Position numbers and translations under genes: made by a program
Notes under the pieces: generated by a model
What the model was told of the DNA's origin: nothing
What the model saw: the letters and a program-made list of their open reading frames with translations, nothing else
Databases searched by the model: none
Shown here: piece after piece, positions 7,238-13,423 of the stretch
Layout of the letters: every line of letters begins with the position of its first letter
Position numbering within the stretch: position 1 is the first letter of the stretch
IMG/VR virus record: IMGVR_UViG_3300026097_000128
Coordinates: 1 to 20,894 of that record
DNA: 20,894 nt
Reading direction: 5' to 3' (one strand)
DNA from: a virus

Positions 7238-7590
7238 GCTAGGTCTCCCATATTCAGAAGCGAAACCGGATCAGCGTCAGCCGTACCCGAGCTAGTGGTA
7301 TGCAGGGAGTTGTAAGTAGTGGTCGCATACTGTGAAACGCGCTGATCGGATGTAACAGCGGGAATTTGATGCGCCCCGGCAACAGAATACGTTGTGTCAG
7401 CCATGAGATTTGTCAGGTTGACGTTGTAATTGCCTGTGCTGTTGTCTGCCAAACTGGACACGTTAACGCTTCCGTCAATGGTCGATCCGCCACCGGAAAA
7501 CTTTACCCGCGACTTCGGCACCCCATCGGTCAACGAGTAACTCGTGCCACCTGCGGCGGGCCGTGCGTTATCTACTGCTATTGTACTCAT
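7234..7590 (-). CDS. Small fibre-like protein, array member 6
   Basis: A 118-residue protein beginning MSTIAVDNARPAAGGTSY. The AKAW box is replaced by KSRVKFSGGGS, a diverged version, but the following SVNVSSLADNSTGNYNVN and LTNLMADTTYSVAG blocks show membership of the array family. The end is GDLA. Both ends are coupled through the shared GGAGACCT...ATGA junction (7587-7601 upstream, 7234-7248 downstream). No catalytic motif. A fibre-tip or decoration role is inferred from its relatives and place. Confidence 0.6.
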   Translation of the reverse strand: MSTIAVDNARPAAGGTSYSLTDGVPKSRVKFSGGGSTIDGSVNVSSLADNSTGNYNVNLTNLMADTTYSVAGAHQIPAVTSDQRVSQYATTTYNSLHTTSSGTADADPVSLLNMGDLA

Positions 7591-7934
7591 GCTAGGTCTC
7601 CATGTGCCGCACCCGTTACGTTTACGTCTATCAGCGCTCCCCCAGAACCCCTAGTCAAGCAGCGGACAACAGAAAGAGAAAGAGTATTCACCGCAACAAA
7701 AACGTTGTCGTCTCTGGAATTACCTATCGGCGCAAAACTTGCTGAAAAAGCATCCGTAAAGCTCAAGTCTTGAATGCCTGTACCTATATCAGAAAGGGAG
7801 GACACATTGTAACTCACTGCTAACGCAGGTGTGTTTGTGTAATTCCACCAAGCCTTCGCAGCACTCTGCCCCGTCAGCGTAACAGGGCCAGTCCCGGCGG
7901 CATCGCTCAGCGTGTTTACATGAAGTTCAGACAA
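7587..7934 (-). CDS. Small fibre-like protein, array member 5, low GC
   Basis: A 115-residue protein, MSELHVNTLSDAAGTGPVTL (the VNTLSD..GTGPVTLTG head is common in marine phage fibres), then AAKAWWNYTN, SYNVSSLSDIGTGIQ, and an end GAAHGDLA. It overlaps the previous gene by 8 bases at 7927-7934. Its base composition is lower than that of the neighbours: hand counts give 26 G+C of 60 in 7681-7740 and again in 7741-7800, against 38 of 60 in the capsid gene at 15601-15660. This supports separate origin of the cassette. Function as for the other members is inferred only. Confidence 0.6.
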   Translation of the reverse strand: MSELHVNTLSDAAGTGPVTLTGQSAAKAWWNYTNTPALAVSYNVSSLSDIGTGIQDLSFTDAFSASFAPIGNSRDDNVFVAVNTLSLSVVRCLTRGSGGALIDVNVTGAAHGDLA

Positions 7935-8388
7935 TGGTCAGTGTCCCCCCGCTGGTGACCGTTAGCGTCACGCCGCTGGCCACGGTCAACGGACCCGTCG
8001 CCGAAGCATTCTCGGTGGCGCCAATGGTCACGTCGGTGTTGAGCGTCTGCTCGTTCACCCGGAAGATGTCTCCCGCCCCTGTAGCTGGCCCCACAGTCCC
8101 ACGGTCGCCCTTGAAATAGCCCGCCGTGGCCGCCCCTGTTTCAAACGTAGTGTACGCCACAATCTCGACGGAGTCACCCGCAGTCGCCCCGCTGCTCAGA
8201 ACCACGTCAGAGCCGTTGCTGGCAGTATAATCGGTGCCGTTCACCAGATGCACACCGTTGAGGTACACATCGAGGAACCCCGGCGTGTATCCACTTGTGG
8301 CGAAACTCGTCTGACTGGCCGTCGCGGTGAACGTGTCACGGGTCTGAGACGCCTGCGGTGTCGGGACGTTGCCTATGTATCCGCTCAT
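7927..8388 (-). CDS. Fibre-like protein with N-terminal adaptor domain, array member 4
   Basis: A 153-residue protein. The start MSGYIGNVPTPQASQ at 8388 is chosen over one 18 bases upstream because it shares MSGYIG with the previous gene and has the array ribosome-binding site (GGAG, 7-base spacing). Residues about 25-90 (YTPGFLDVYLNGVHLVNGTD, then SGATAGDSVEIVAYTTF) form an adaptor-like beta domain that is also present in the previous gene. Then come a collagen-like GDRGTVGP piece and a C-terminal GPLTVASGVTLTVTSGGTL block. It lacks the AKAW domain and the GDLA end, so it is a head-only cassette. It probably belongs to a fibre shaft or adaptor. Confidence 0.65.
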   Translation of the reverse strand: MSGYIGNVPTPQASQTRDTFTATASQTSFATSGYTPGFLDVYLNGVHLVNGTDYTASNGSDVVLSSGATAGDSVEIVAYTTFETGAATAGYFKGDRGTVGPATGAGDIFRVNEQTLNTDVTIGATENASATGPLTVASGVTLTVTSGGTLTIV

Positions 8389-9074
8389 GCGAGGTCTCCA
8401 AAACAAGACGTTGAGAGTGTGTCAATATCCCTAAGAGACCCGCTCCAAAGCACGTTGTCAAACTTGTACGCCGACGCGCTTGTGGCACCTGCACAAACTA
8501 TGTCACCCCCTCCAGCCCCGGCTGGGTTAGAAAAATACCCGCTCGCGGCAATGGCGAAGTTGATAGTCCCGAACGCGCTTGTAACGGAATTTGCGTACGT
8601 GCCCGTCCCGTTGTCCGTCATCGAGGTGATATTGTAGCTGTCGCGAATTGCCACAGTCCCGCCCCCGGTGCACAAGGCCCAAGCCTTCGCGGTCCCGTTG
8701 GTCACAACATCGGAGTCGATCGTTATCGTTCCGTCTGAGAAGGTCGCAGACTGCAACTTGCCTGACGTTGTCAGGTCTCCGGTCATCGTATCGCCGCCCT
8801 TGCTGACTGCATCAGCCGGGCTAAACGTGGCTCGGGTCGTGACAACGATCTGGTCGCCGCTCTCAGCTGAGCTGGTCAGCGAGATCGAGCTGCCGTTGGT
8901 AGCCGTGAAATCCGTGTCTTGGGTCAAGCGCACGCCGTTGTGGAACACATCGACGAACCCGGGGGTGTACGCCACCCCGGAAATCGTGCTCGTCGTGGAC
9001 GTCACGTTGACGATCTGCTTGCGCTCAGCACCCGAGGAGACGACCGATGCGCGTGATCCTATATATCCGCTCAT
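8385..9074 (-). CDS. Two-domain fibre-like protein, array member 3
   Basis: A 229-residue protein, the longest of the array. The N-terminal half (MSGYIGSRASVVSSGAERKQ, then YTPGFVDVFHNGVRLTQDTD) is a paralogue of the head domain of the next gene. A linker with GGDTMTGDLTTSG, a motif of many tail fibres, joins it to a C-terminal copy of the array domain: NGTAKAWALCTGGGT, SYNITSMTDNGTGTY, ending CFGDLA. It thus combines in one chain the two modules that other members carry separately, which points to fusion or splitting of cassettes. Start and stop use the shared junction (9071-9085 and 8385-8399). Confidence 0.68.
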   Translation of the reverse strand: MSGYIGSRASVVSSGAERKQIVNVTSTTSTISGVAYTPGFVDVFHNGVRLTQDTDFTATNGSSISLTSSAESGDQIVVTTRATFSPADAVSKGGDTMTGDLTTSGKLQSATFSDGTITIDSDVVTNGTAKAWALCTGGGTVAIRDSYNITSMTDNGTGTYANSVTSAFGTINFAIAASGYFSNPAGAGGGDIVCAGATSASAYKFDNVLWSGSLRDIDTLSTSCFGDLA

Positions 9075-9436
9075 GCGAGGTCTCCATTCAAGGTCATACT
9101 AAACCTAGCCACATCGGCTCTACCCTCCGTACTGACGCGGGCCACACCAATACTCAAACGGGTCGTCGTGCGACCTTCATCAACCGTGCTTGGAAAGCCG
9201 ACGTTGGCCGAAGTTGAGCCAAATACGCTATTGAAACTTGAGTTTAAAAACGAATTGGTGAACCCCACGTCATAGATTCCCACACCATTGTCCGTCACAG
9301 AAGACATGTTGTAACTGCCCAGATGTTGCGCAGTCCCGCTTCCTTGCAGGGTGGTCCAAGCCTTCGCGGTCCCCTCGACCACAACGGCTCCGGCAACGCC
9401 CTGAGAAATGTCGATCAGCTCTGTTGCGCGGCTCAT
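9071..9436 (-). CDS. Small fibre-like protein, array member 2
   Basis: A 121-residue protein, MSRATELIDISQGVAGAV, then EGTAKAWTTLQGSGT, SYNMSSVTDNGVGIYDVGF, TNSFLNSSFNSVFGS, ending TLNGDLA. The order AKAW box, SYN-SS-TD box, TN box is the array pattern. The DNA for the AKAW box (plus strand 9356-9373) is identical over 18 bases to that at 8679-8696, which shows recent exchange or strong conservation. It is coupled to both neighbours by ATGA overlaps. Confidence 0.62.
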   Translation of the reverse strand: MSRATELIDISQGVAGAVVVEGTAKAWTTLQGSGTAQHLGSYNMSSVTDNGVGIYDVGFTNSFLNSSFNSVFGSTSANVGFPSTVDEGRTTTRLSIGVARVSTEGRADVARFSMTLNGDLA

Positions 9437-9762
9437 GCGAGGTCTCCACTCACAGCGACACCAATGTTAGCCACATCTGCGAAAATGCCGCTTGCGTACG
9501 CCAGCAGGCTCATAGAAGACGTTGAGTAATCGGCGGTGTAATACCCGGCATCTGCGAAAGCATTAACTTGTCCACCAGTAAACCGTGGGTAATCCACAAC
9601 TGACATATTGTTTGTTAGGTTTGCTGTAGTAACGCCTGTGCCACCGTCCGTAATGCTGGTTATATTGTAGCTTGTCAGTGCGGTTGCTGTACCCGTCTGG
9701 TCTACATTCACCCAAGCCTTAGCCAATCCATCCCGATCAGCAATTTCACGAGTATTGCTCAT
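9433..9762 (-). CDS. Small fibre-like protein, array member 1 (first)
   Basis: A 109-residue protein, MSNTREIADRDGLAKAW, then SYNITSITDGGTGV, LTNNMSVVDYPRF, ending AVSGDLA. The head is short, so the AKAW box starts at residue 14. Its start shares bases with the stop of the upstream gene (TGATG at 9762), and the upstream sequence GGAGCAGACCTGATG is a variant of the array junction. No catalytic motif is present. A role as fibre tip or decoration protein is inferred from the family pattern. Confidence 0.62.
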   Translation of the reverse strand: MSNTREIADRDGLAKAWVNVDQTGTATALTSYNITSITDGGTGVTTANLTNNMSVVDYPRFTGGQVNAFADAGYYTADYSTSSMSLLAYASGIFADVANIGVAVSGDLA

Positions 9763-10070
9763 CAGGTCTGCTCCATCACGCTCAAGATGACATCCGCCGA
9801 AGCTGCGGTGTCGCTGGTCACGACCACCGTGTCACCTGTCTCCAGAATGATCTTGCCGTCAAGAACAGACAGCGCGGAGTTTGCCGGAATCGGAGCGCCC
9901 TTGACGACGTAGACTCCTGCGCCCTGCACATCCACAGCGATCTGGGAAGTCTCGACATTGGCGACGCTGAGACCAAGCGCAATCGCTGTCGTGCTTGCAG
10001 GGACCGTGTAGACGGTCGTCGCGCCTGTTCCAACCCCGCTCGAGGTGTAATTCTTAAACGTGTTGGCCAT
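9762..10070 (-). CDS. Small conserved virion protein
   Basis: A 102-residue protein, MANTFKNYTSSGVGTGATTV, with VYTVPASTTAIALGLSVAN and PIPANSALSVLDGKI. I recognise this as a family frequent in uncultured marine phages, beta-rich, with the look of a small capsid- or tail-bound protein. It has no membrane helix or catalytic motif. A GGGGTGA ribosome-binding site lies before the ATG. It heads the fibre array and is coupled to it by a TGATG overlap. Its exact place in the virion is not known to me. Confidence 0.6.
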   Translation of the reverse strand: MANTFKNYTSSGVGTGATTVYTVPASTTAIALGLSVANVETSQIAVDVQGAGVYVVKGAPIPANSALSVLDGKIILETGDTVVVTSDTAASADVILSVMEQT

Positions 10071-10073
10071 GTG

Positions 10074-10412
10074 TCACCCCAATGCGATTGCGAGCGCAAT
10101 AACGTCCGCTTCCTGAACGATTTCCTCTGCGGCCGCCGTTAGAAACACCTTGGCTGAACCCGATAGGTTGATGGCGGAATCGGCGTTGTTAGACTCAGAC
10201 ACAGTCCGCGTAAGCGTGGTGCCAGATGCCGTGTAAGTGCCAGTACCTATCTCCCAGTTCGATCCATCCTCAATGACGTAGCGAACCACGTCGCCGTCTG
10301 TCACACCCGCGTCAGCGAACGTCTGGTAGCTGTCTTCCGCTGTACCAAGCGTAATTGTCCCCGTGCCGGTCGTGGCCGTGGACATCTTGGCGCGGTTTAC
10401 GAGCGTGACCAT
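10074..10412 (-). CDS. Small fibre/appendage-domain protein
   Basis: A 112-residue protein, [20 protein letters not shown], with [20 protein letters not shown] and [18 protein letters not shown]. This beta-rich domain occurs alone or at the N-terminus of fibres in marine and lambdoid-like phages. Here it stands alone. Position between small virion proteins and the fibre array suggests an attachment or fibre adaptor piece. The function is inferred from the domain's usual company. Confidence 0.62.
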   Translation of the reverse strand: MVTLVNRAKMSTATTGTGTITLGTAEDSYQTFADAGVTDGDVVRYVIEDGSNWEIGTGTYTASGTTLTRTVSESNNADSAINLSGSAKVFLTAAAEEIVQEADVIALAIALG

Positions 10413-10415
10413 GTA

Positions 10416-10862
10416 TCATGCGATCCTGATGATGGCGTTGCTTGCATCTGCTGTCGGGAACTGCACGGTGAACGTACCCGATGTTGACGTCTTGTCCGAG
10501 CCAAAATCCAAAACAGCCACAGCCGGGTTGGTGTAGGTGTGAGTCGGCGTCGTGTTGTAAATCAGCGCCCCGCGAGCCGTGATGGTCGCCGTGGTGAACG
10601 ACAGGTCAGCGAAGTCCGTGAACGCCGTCGTGCCACTGGTGGTCGGGTTAATCCGGGTCAGCGTGCCGCCGCCCGCAGAATACGAACCGGAGTCGCCCAC
10701 TTCGTTGGTCGCGGTGTAAGCCGTAGTGGCTGCCGTGAACGATGCGCTGTTGGTGTACAGCGCCAGATTGAACGTATCGCCCCCGGTGAGGCGGAAATCG
10801 TGAACGCCCTCAAGCACCTGCTGCTTGAAACTCGTCGTCATGTAGTTGCCAGTGAACGCCAT
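10416..10862 (-). CDS. Conserved beta-rich virion protein
   Basis: A 148-residue protein, MAFTGNYMTTSFKQQVLEGV, then HDFRLTGGDTFNLALYTNSA, and an Ala/Thr-rich beta region. The F-x-L-A-L-Y-T start and the T-x-G-T-L-T-R element belong to a family I know only as a conserved structural protein of marine phages. No membrane or catalytic motif. A ribosome-binding site AAGGGA lies upstream, and the previous gene ends 1 base before its start codon. It is probably a tail or neck component. Confidence 0.6.
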   Translation of the reverse strand: MAFTGNYMTTSFKQQVLEGVHDFRLTGGDTFNLALYTNSASFTAATTAYTATNEVGDSGSYSAGGGTLTRINPTTSGTTAFTDFADLSFTTATITARGALIYNTTPTHTYTNPAVAVLDFGSDKTSTSGTFTVQFPTADASNAIIRIA

Positions 10863-10863
10863 G

Positions 10864-11136
10864 TCACATGTCCCTTATGTGGCGAGCAACGTCGGACATG
10901 CCGGCCTGCTCAAGTTTGTCCGCAACCGTTGCACGGTCTTCCTGTATCGCCACCTTAACATAGTGCCTGATGACCTCCAACATCTGTTGACGGTAGGCGC
11001 GAGCCTGCTCTGCGATCTCCGGTGGCGCGCTGTCCGACACACGAATGAGCCGGTTCACGCACATCTCTGCGACGGTGTCGGGCGAATGCCCGCCGTTGCT
11101 CGACGTGTGAACGCTGACTGAAAACGGCACGGTCAT
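10864..11136 (-). CDS. Small conserved helical phage protein
   Basis: A 90-residue protein, MTVPFSVSVHTSSNGGHSPD, then helices rich in Arg, Glu and Ala (EIAEQARAYRQQMLEVIRHY, VKVAIQEDRATVADKLEQAG). It is a compact all-helical type that accompanies the connector gene in marine podoviruses. It starts in an ATGA overlap with the connector-like gene (11133-11136). Function unknown; a neck or assembly factor is a guess from the neighbourhood. Confidence 0.55.
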   Translation of the reverse strand: MTVPFSVSVHTSSNGGHSPDTVAEMCVNRLIRVSDSAPPEIAEQARAYRQQMLEVIRHYVKVAIQEDRATVADKLEQAGMSDVARHIRDM

Positions 11137-11777
11137 GCGCGCACAAACCTCCCGTCACGATAGTTGTCTCGCATGCTGCGGATGCCGATGCCCCCCAGCT
11201 GCTGAAGGGCCTCCTGATACCGTTGTTCATATTGATTGAGGATATCCTCCTCGCCCTTCATGAACGTGTAGGCTTCGATCAGGGCGCCGTAGAGAAGCAC
11301 CGCCTCGGCGTTGTCGCCAAGCCAAGATGTTGACGTGTCGACGATCGACGGCGGATCGTAATAGTAATGCAGCTCGACACTATAGGCGGCATCTGGGGTC
11401 GGCCCGAGGATGAAGTTGCCTGCATCCGAGCCGCTGTCACCGTCGAACTGGGCATAGTATTTCGGCAACGCCTGCGTGCTCGCAGACGGATAAGCCTCTC
11501 GGATGAAGTTCACATCCTTGTCGAGCAGGTAGGTGTAGTTGCCGTCCCCGTCGACGACCGCCAGCGAAAACACCGACAGGAAATCCGCGGGGCGGGCCAG
11601 ATACTGATTGCCCGCCACCGCGCTGGAGGTTGCGTTCTTGCGGAGCTCAGGGATCATCACCGTGCGGTAGATGCGCTCCTCCGCTTGGCGCACGAAGTTG
11701 GGAATCTGAGCAAGAAACTCAGTCTCCTCGTTCTCCGTGTATTGCTGGATCGCTGTAGACAGCTCCGAATAGTTCAT
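11133..11777 (-). CDS. Head-tail connector / adaptor-like structural protein
   Basis: A 214-residue protein, MNYSELSTAIQQYTENEETE, followed by FLAQIPNFVRQAEERIYRTV, then LARPADFLSVFSLAVV and YDPPSIVDTSTSWLGDNAEA, and a helical C-terminus (YEQRYQEALQQLGG). This is a well-conserved pattern in marine podoviruses, with the helical bundle of connector-ring (gp6/gp4-type) adaptors. With the gp4-like protein at 12369-13034 it probably forms the passage between portal and tail. The start at 11777 has only a weak GGGGTAAG upstream. Family recall without alignment. Confidence 0.65.
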   Translation of the reverse strand: MNYSELSTAIQQYTENEETEFLAQIPNFVRQAEERIYRTVMIPELRKNATSSAVAGNQYLARPADFLSVFSLAVVDGDGNYTYLLDKDVNFIREAYPSASTQALPKYYAQFDGDSGSDAGNFILGPTPDAAYSVELHYYYDPPSIVDTSTSWLGDNAEAVLLYGALIEAYTFMKGEEDILNQYEQRYQEALQQLGGIGIRSMRDNYRDGRFVRA

Positions 11778-11780
11778 GGC

Positions 11781-12050
11781 TTACCCCGAACGTCCGTATT
11801 TGCCGCCCTTTGTGGCGGCCCCCATGCCCCGGCAGCTGCCGCCGCCGGCCATCTTCTTCATAGGCTTCTTGTCCATCTTGCCGCCCGACATCTTCTTCAT
11901 GGGCTTCTTGGCTTTCTCCTCCATCGCAGCCTGCTTGGCGCGGCGCTTGGCGTCGTTGTTACCCCGCTTCACGGCTTGACCGTCCATGTAGTCTTGGGCC
12001 TTTTTCGGATCGCGAGCCTTGGGGCGCTTGGATTTCGTAGGTGCTGCCAT
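11781..12050 (-). CDS. Small Lys-rich repeat protein, KKPMKKM type
   Basis: An 89-residue very basic protein, MAAPTKSKRPKARDPKKAQD. Residues about 48-73 hold a 13-residue repeat, KKPMKKMSGGKMD / KKPMKKMAGGGSC, and the end is RGMGAATKGGKYGRSG, an ending I have seen on short proteins of uncultured marine phages. GGAG lies 6 bases before the ATG. The KKM...GG theme also makes up the 46-residue protein at 13283-13423. The charge suggests binding to DNA or to the acidic inner capsid surface. No function is known to me. Confidence 0.62.
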   Translation of the reverse strand: MAAPTKSKRPKARDPKKAQDYMDGQAVKRGNNDAKRRAKQAAMEEKAKKPMKKMSGGKMDKKPMKKMAGGGSCRGMGAATKGGKYGRSG

Positions 12051-12051
12051 G

Positions 12052-12369
12052 TCAATCTCCTGTGCTGACAGTTACGGCCCCGACGGAGCCTTCAAGGTAG
12101 ACCAGAGGGTTACCCACAGGTCTCCAGCCGAACAGCGCCCGGCTCTCGTCGATCGAGTTGTCAGGACGCGGGTTGCGGAGCGACTGCGGATCAACGACTC
12201 GCACGCGCCCCAGAAAGTTCTGAGGGTGGTCCGGATCGACCACGTCCTTGCCAACACGGAACCCCGTGCGGTGCCCGTCCTTGTATTCCCACACAAGGTC
12301 TTTGAGTGGGTAGCGAAACCCAGTCTTGTCGCAGTATCCGTAGGCGTGCTTTCCGGGGGCGTAAGCCAT
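12052..12369 (-). CDS. Conserved small structural protein
   Basis: A 105-residue protein, MAYAPGKHAYGYCDKTGFRY, then PLKDLVWEYKDGHRTGFRV and DVVDPDHPQNFLGRVRV. The YGYCDKTGFRYPLKDL start with a lone Cys and a basic turn is typical of a small family next to the gp4-like adaptor in marine podoviruses. There are not enough Cys residues for a zinc finger. Its start shares bases with the stop of the adaptor gene (TGATG at 12369). It is likely a connector or tail component; the role is inferred from position. Confidence 0.58.
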   Translation of the reverse strand: MAYAPGKHAYGYCDKTGFRYPLKDLVWEYKDGHRTGFRVGKDVVDPDHPQNFLGRVRVVDPQSLRNPRPDNSIDESRALFGWRPVGNPLVYLEGSVGAVTVSTGD

Positions 12370-13034
12370 CAGTAGCGCCTCCCGGGTGTCAGATGCAGCG
12401 AGGCGCGCTCGCGATCCTCCGCGGCGGCCAGATCGAACTGCTGCTCGTATTCCTGCTTGAGAGCGACGGCGCGATCGGCCGACTCTGGCTTTTTCATGGC
12501 AATCTGAAACGCCAGACCCGCCACGAGGGCGGGGACGAAGCGGGGCGGTATAGACGCGCTACCCGAGATGCCCGATGTCATCCCGTCGATGCCCTTGAGG
12601 CGGTAGTAGAAAAGCGTGTAGTCGCCGGAGTCAGGCACCGGCCAAAGCGTGGCTGTCACATCGCTCACACCCCGGTTGATGTAAATCTGAGTCGGGCGGC
12701 CCCGGGAGTTCTTGTTCGTCTGCTGAGCGTATGTCGAGACGCTGACCCGCATCAGCGCGGTGTCTATCTGGTTTGTCCCAGTCCCTGTTCGCAGCTGGTG
12801 CTCGATCAGGTCGATCGTATCCGACGGCATGGTGTATCCGGCAGTGCCTTCCACCAGAGGCACGGTTCCGGCCTCAATGGTGAACAAGTTCAAGCCGCGG
12901 TTCTGCCACTCCAACGTCAGGAAATTCAGACTGCGTCGCACCGTGCGCAGGTCGTAGCCCGTGCGCATCTCGAGCCCTGCCCGCTCGAAGGCCTCCTCGA
13001 AGAGCTCTGAAAGATCAGGGGTCACGACTGCCAT
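12369..13034 (-). CDS. Head-tail adaptor, P22 gp4-like
   Basis: A 221-residue protein. The N-terminal helices (LSELFEEAFERAGLEMRTGY, then LRTVRRSLNFLTLEWQNRGL, with NLFTIE) match the layout of P22-type tail accessory factor gp4, which binds under the portal ring and closes the packaged head. A beta segment (GTAGYTMPSDTIDLIE) and a C-terminal helix pair (RFVPALVAGLAFQIAMKKPE) follow. AGGAAG precedes the ATG at 13034. Gene order (portal, scaffold, coat, gp4-like) is as in P22, apart from inserted small genes. Confidence 0.7.
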   Translation of the reverse strand: MAVVTPDLSELFEEAFERAGLEMRTGYDLRTVRRSLNFLTLEWQNRGLNLFTIEAGTVPLVEGTAGYTMPSDTIDLIEHQLRTGTGTNQIDTALMRVSVSTYAQQTNKNSRGRPTQIYINRGVSDVTATLWPVPDSGDYTLFYYRLKGIDGMTSGISGSASIPPRFVPALVAGLAFQIAMKKPESADRAVALKQEYEQQFDLAAAEDRERASLHLTPGRRY

Positions 13035-13037
13035 GGT

Positions 13038-13286
13038 TTACTTCCTGCTTTTCGCCGTCTTCTTGGCGATCTTCTTGGGTTGTGCCACATGTTGCTTGCC
13101 CTTGCGAGTCCCTTTGCGTTTGGCTCGAGTTGTGGCAGCGTATTCAGAGTCGCTCAGAGACTTGATCGTCTTTTCCGGGAGATATCGTTCCCCGGTGGCC
13201 GTGGGACCTTGAGTGGACGGCTTGCCGCTTTTTGTGCGCCATTTCTGGGCCGTCCACTTCTTTAGGCTCTTCTGAGGCTTCTTCAC
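13038..13286 (-). CDS. Small basic protein, KWRTKSGKPS ... GERYLPEK family
   Basis: An 82-residue, very basic protein, MKKPQKSLKKWTAQKWRTKS, then GERYLPEKTIKSLSDSEYAA, and a Lys/Arg-rich end (KGTRKGKQHVAQPKKIAKKT). I recognise this pattern from short proteins of marine phages and of large eukaryotic algal viruses; I believe the family is DUF5872, but the name is from memory. It starts in an ATGA overlap with the 46-residue repeat protein. Nucleic-acid binding or virion packing is possible from charge; no function is established that I know of. Confidence 0.68.
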   Translation of the reverse strand: MKKPQKSLKKWTAQKWRTKSGKPSTQGPTATGERYLPEKTIKSLSDSEYAATTRAKRKGTRKGKQHVAQPKKIAKKTAKSRK

Positions 13287-13423
13287 TTCTTCGCCTTGGT
13301 TTTTCCGCCACGCATCATCTTCTTTGGGTTGCCACCGCGCATCATCTTCTTGGCGTCACCGCCGCGCATCATCTTCTTCGCGGTGCCCTTTTTTGCCGTC
13401 ATCTTACGGGGTTTCATAGCCAT
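13283..13423 (-). CDS. 46-residue KKMMRGG repeat protein
   Basis: A very small gene with ATG at 13423-13421 and TGA at 13285-13283. It encodes a 46-residue protein with three tandem 9-residue units, AKKMMRGGD / AKKMMRGGN / PKKMMRGGK, between a basic head (MAMKPRKMTAKKGT) and tail (KTKAKK). It overlaps the end of the previous gene by 20 bases and the next start by 4 (ATGA). That tight coupling and the shared KKM..GG theme with the protein at 11781-12050 make it a real gene rather than chance. Almost only Lys, Met, Gly, Arg and Ala are used. Function unknown; a DNA- or capsid-binding peptide is a guess. Confidence 0.65.
   Translation of the reverse strand: MAMKPRKMTAKKGTAKKMMRGGDAKKMMRGGNPKKMMRGGKTKAKK
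13306..13386 (-). repeat. Three tandem 27-base coding repeats
   Basis: The plus strand shows three copies of a unit with core CGCATCATCTTCTT followed by a GCCACCGC-like or TCACCGCC-like piece. They encode the KKMMRGG units of the small gene at 13283-13423. Coordinates are approximate. Confidence 0.75.

Larger units (their letters stand above)
6857..9447 (-). repeat. Fifteen-base gene-junction repeat, six copies
   Basis: The minus-strand sequence GGAGACC(T/C)(C/A)GCATGA, with small variation, occurs at 9433-9447, 9071-9085, 8385-8399, 7587-7601, 7234-7248 and 6857-6871. In each copy it encodes the last residues Gly-Asp-Leu(or Pro)-Ala and stop of one gene, and gives the ribosome-binding site (GGAG) and start codon of the next. 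Confidence 0.9.

Noticed and set aside
4221-10412. Diversity-generating retroelement acting on a fibre gene
   Set aside because: No reverse transcriptase, template repeat or adenine-linked variable repeat was seen in the window. It could lie outside.
13306-13386. Short regular repeats that could suggest CRISPR
   Set aside because: The units are contiguous 27-base coding repeats without spacers and follow codon logic.
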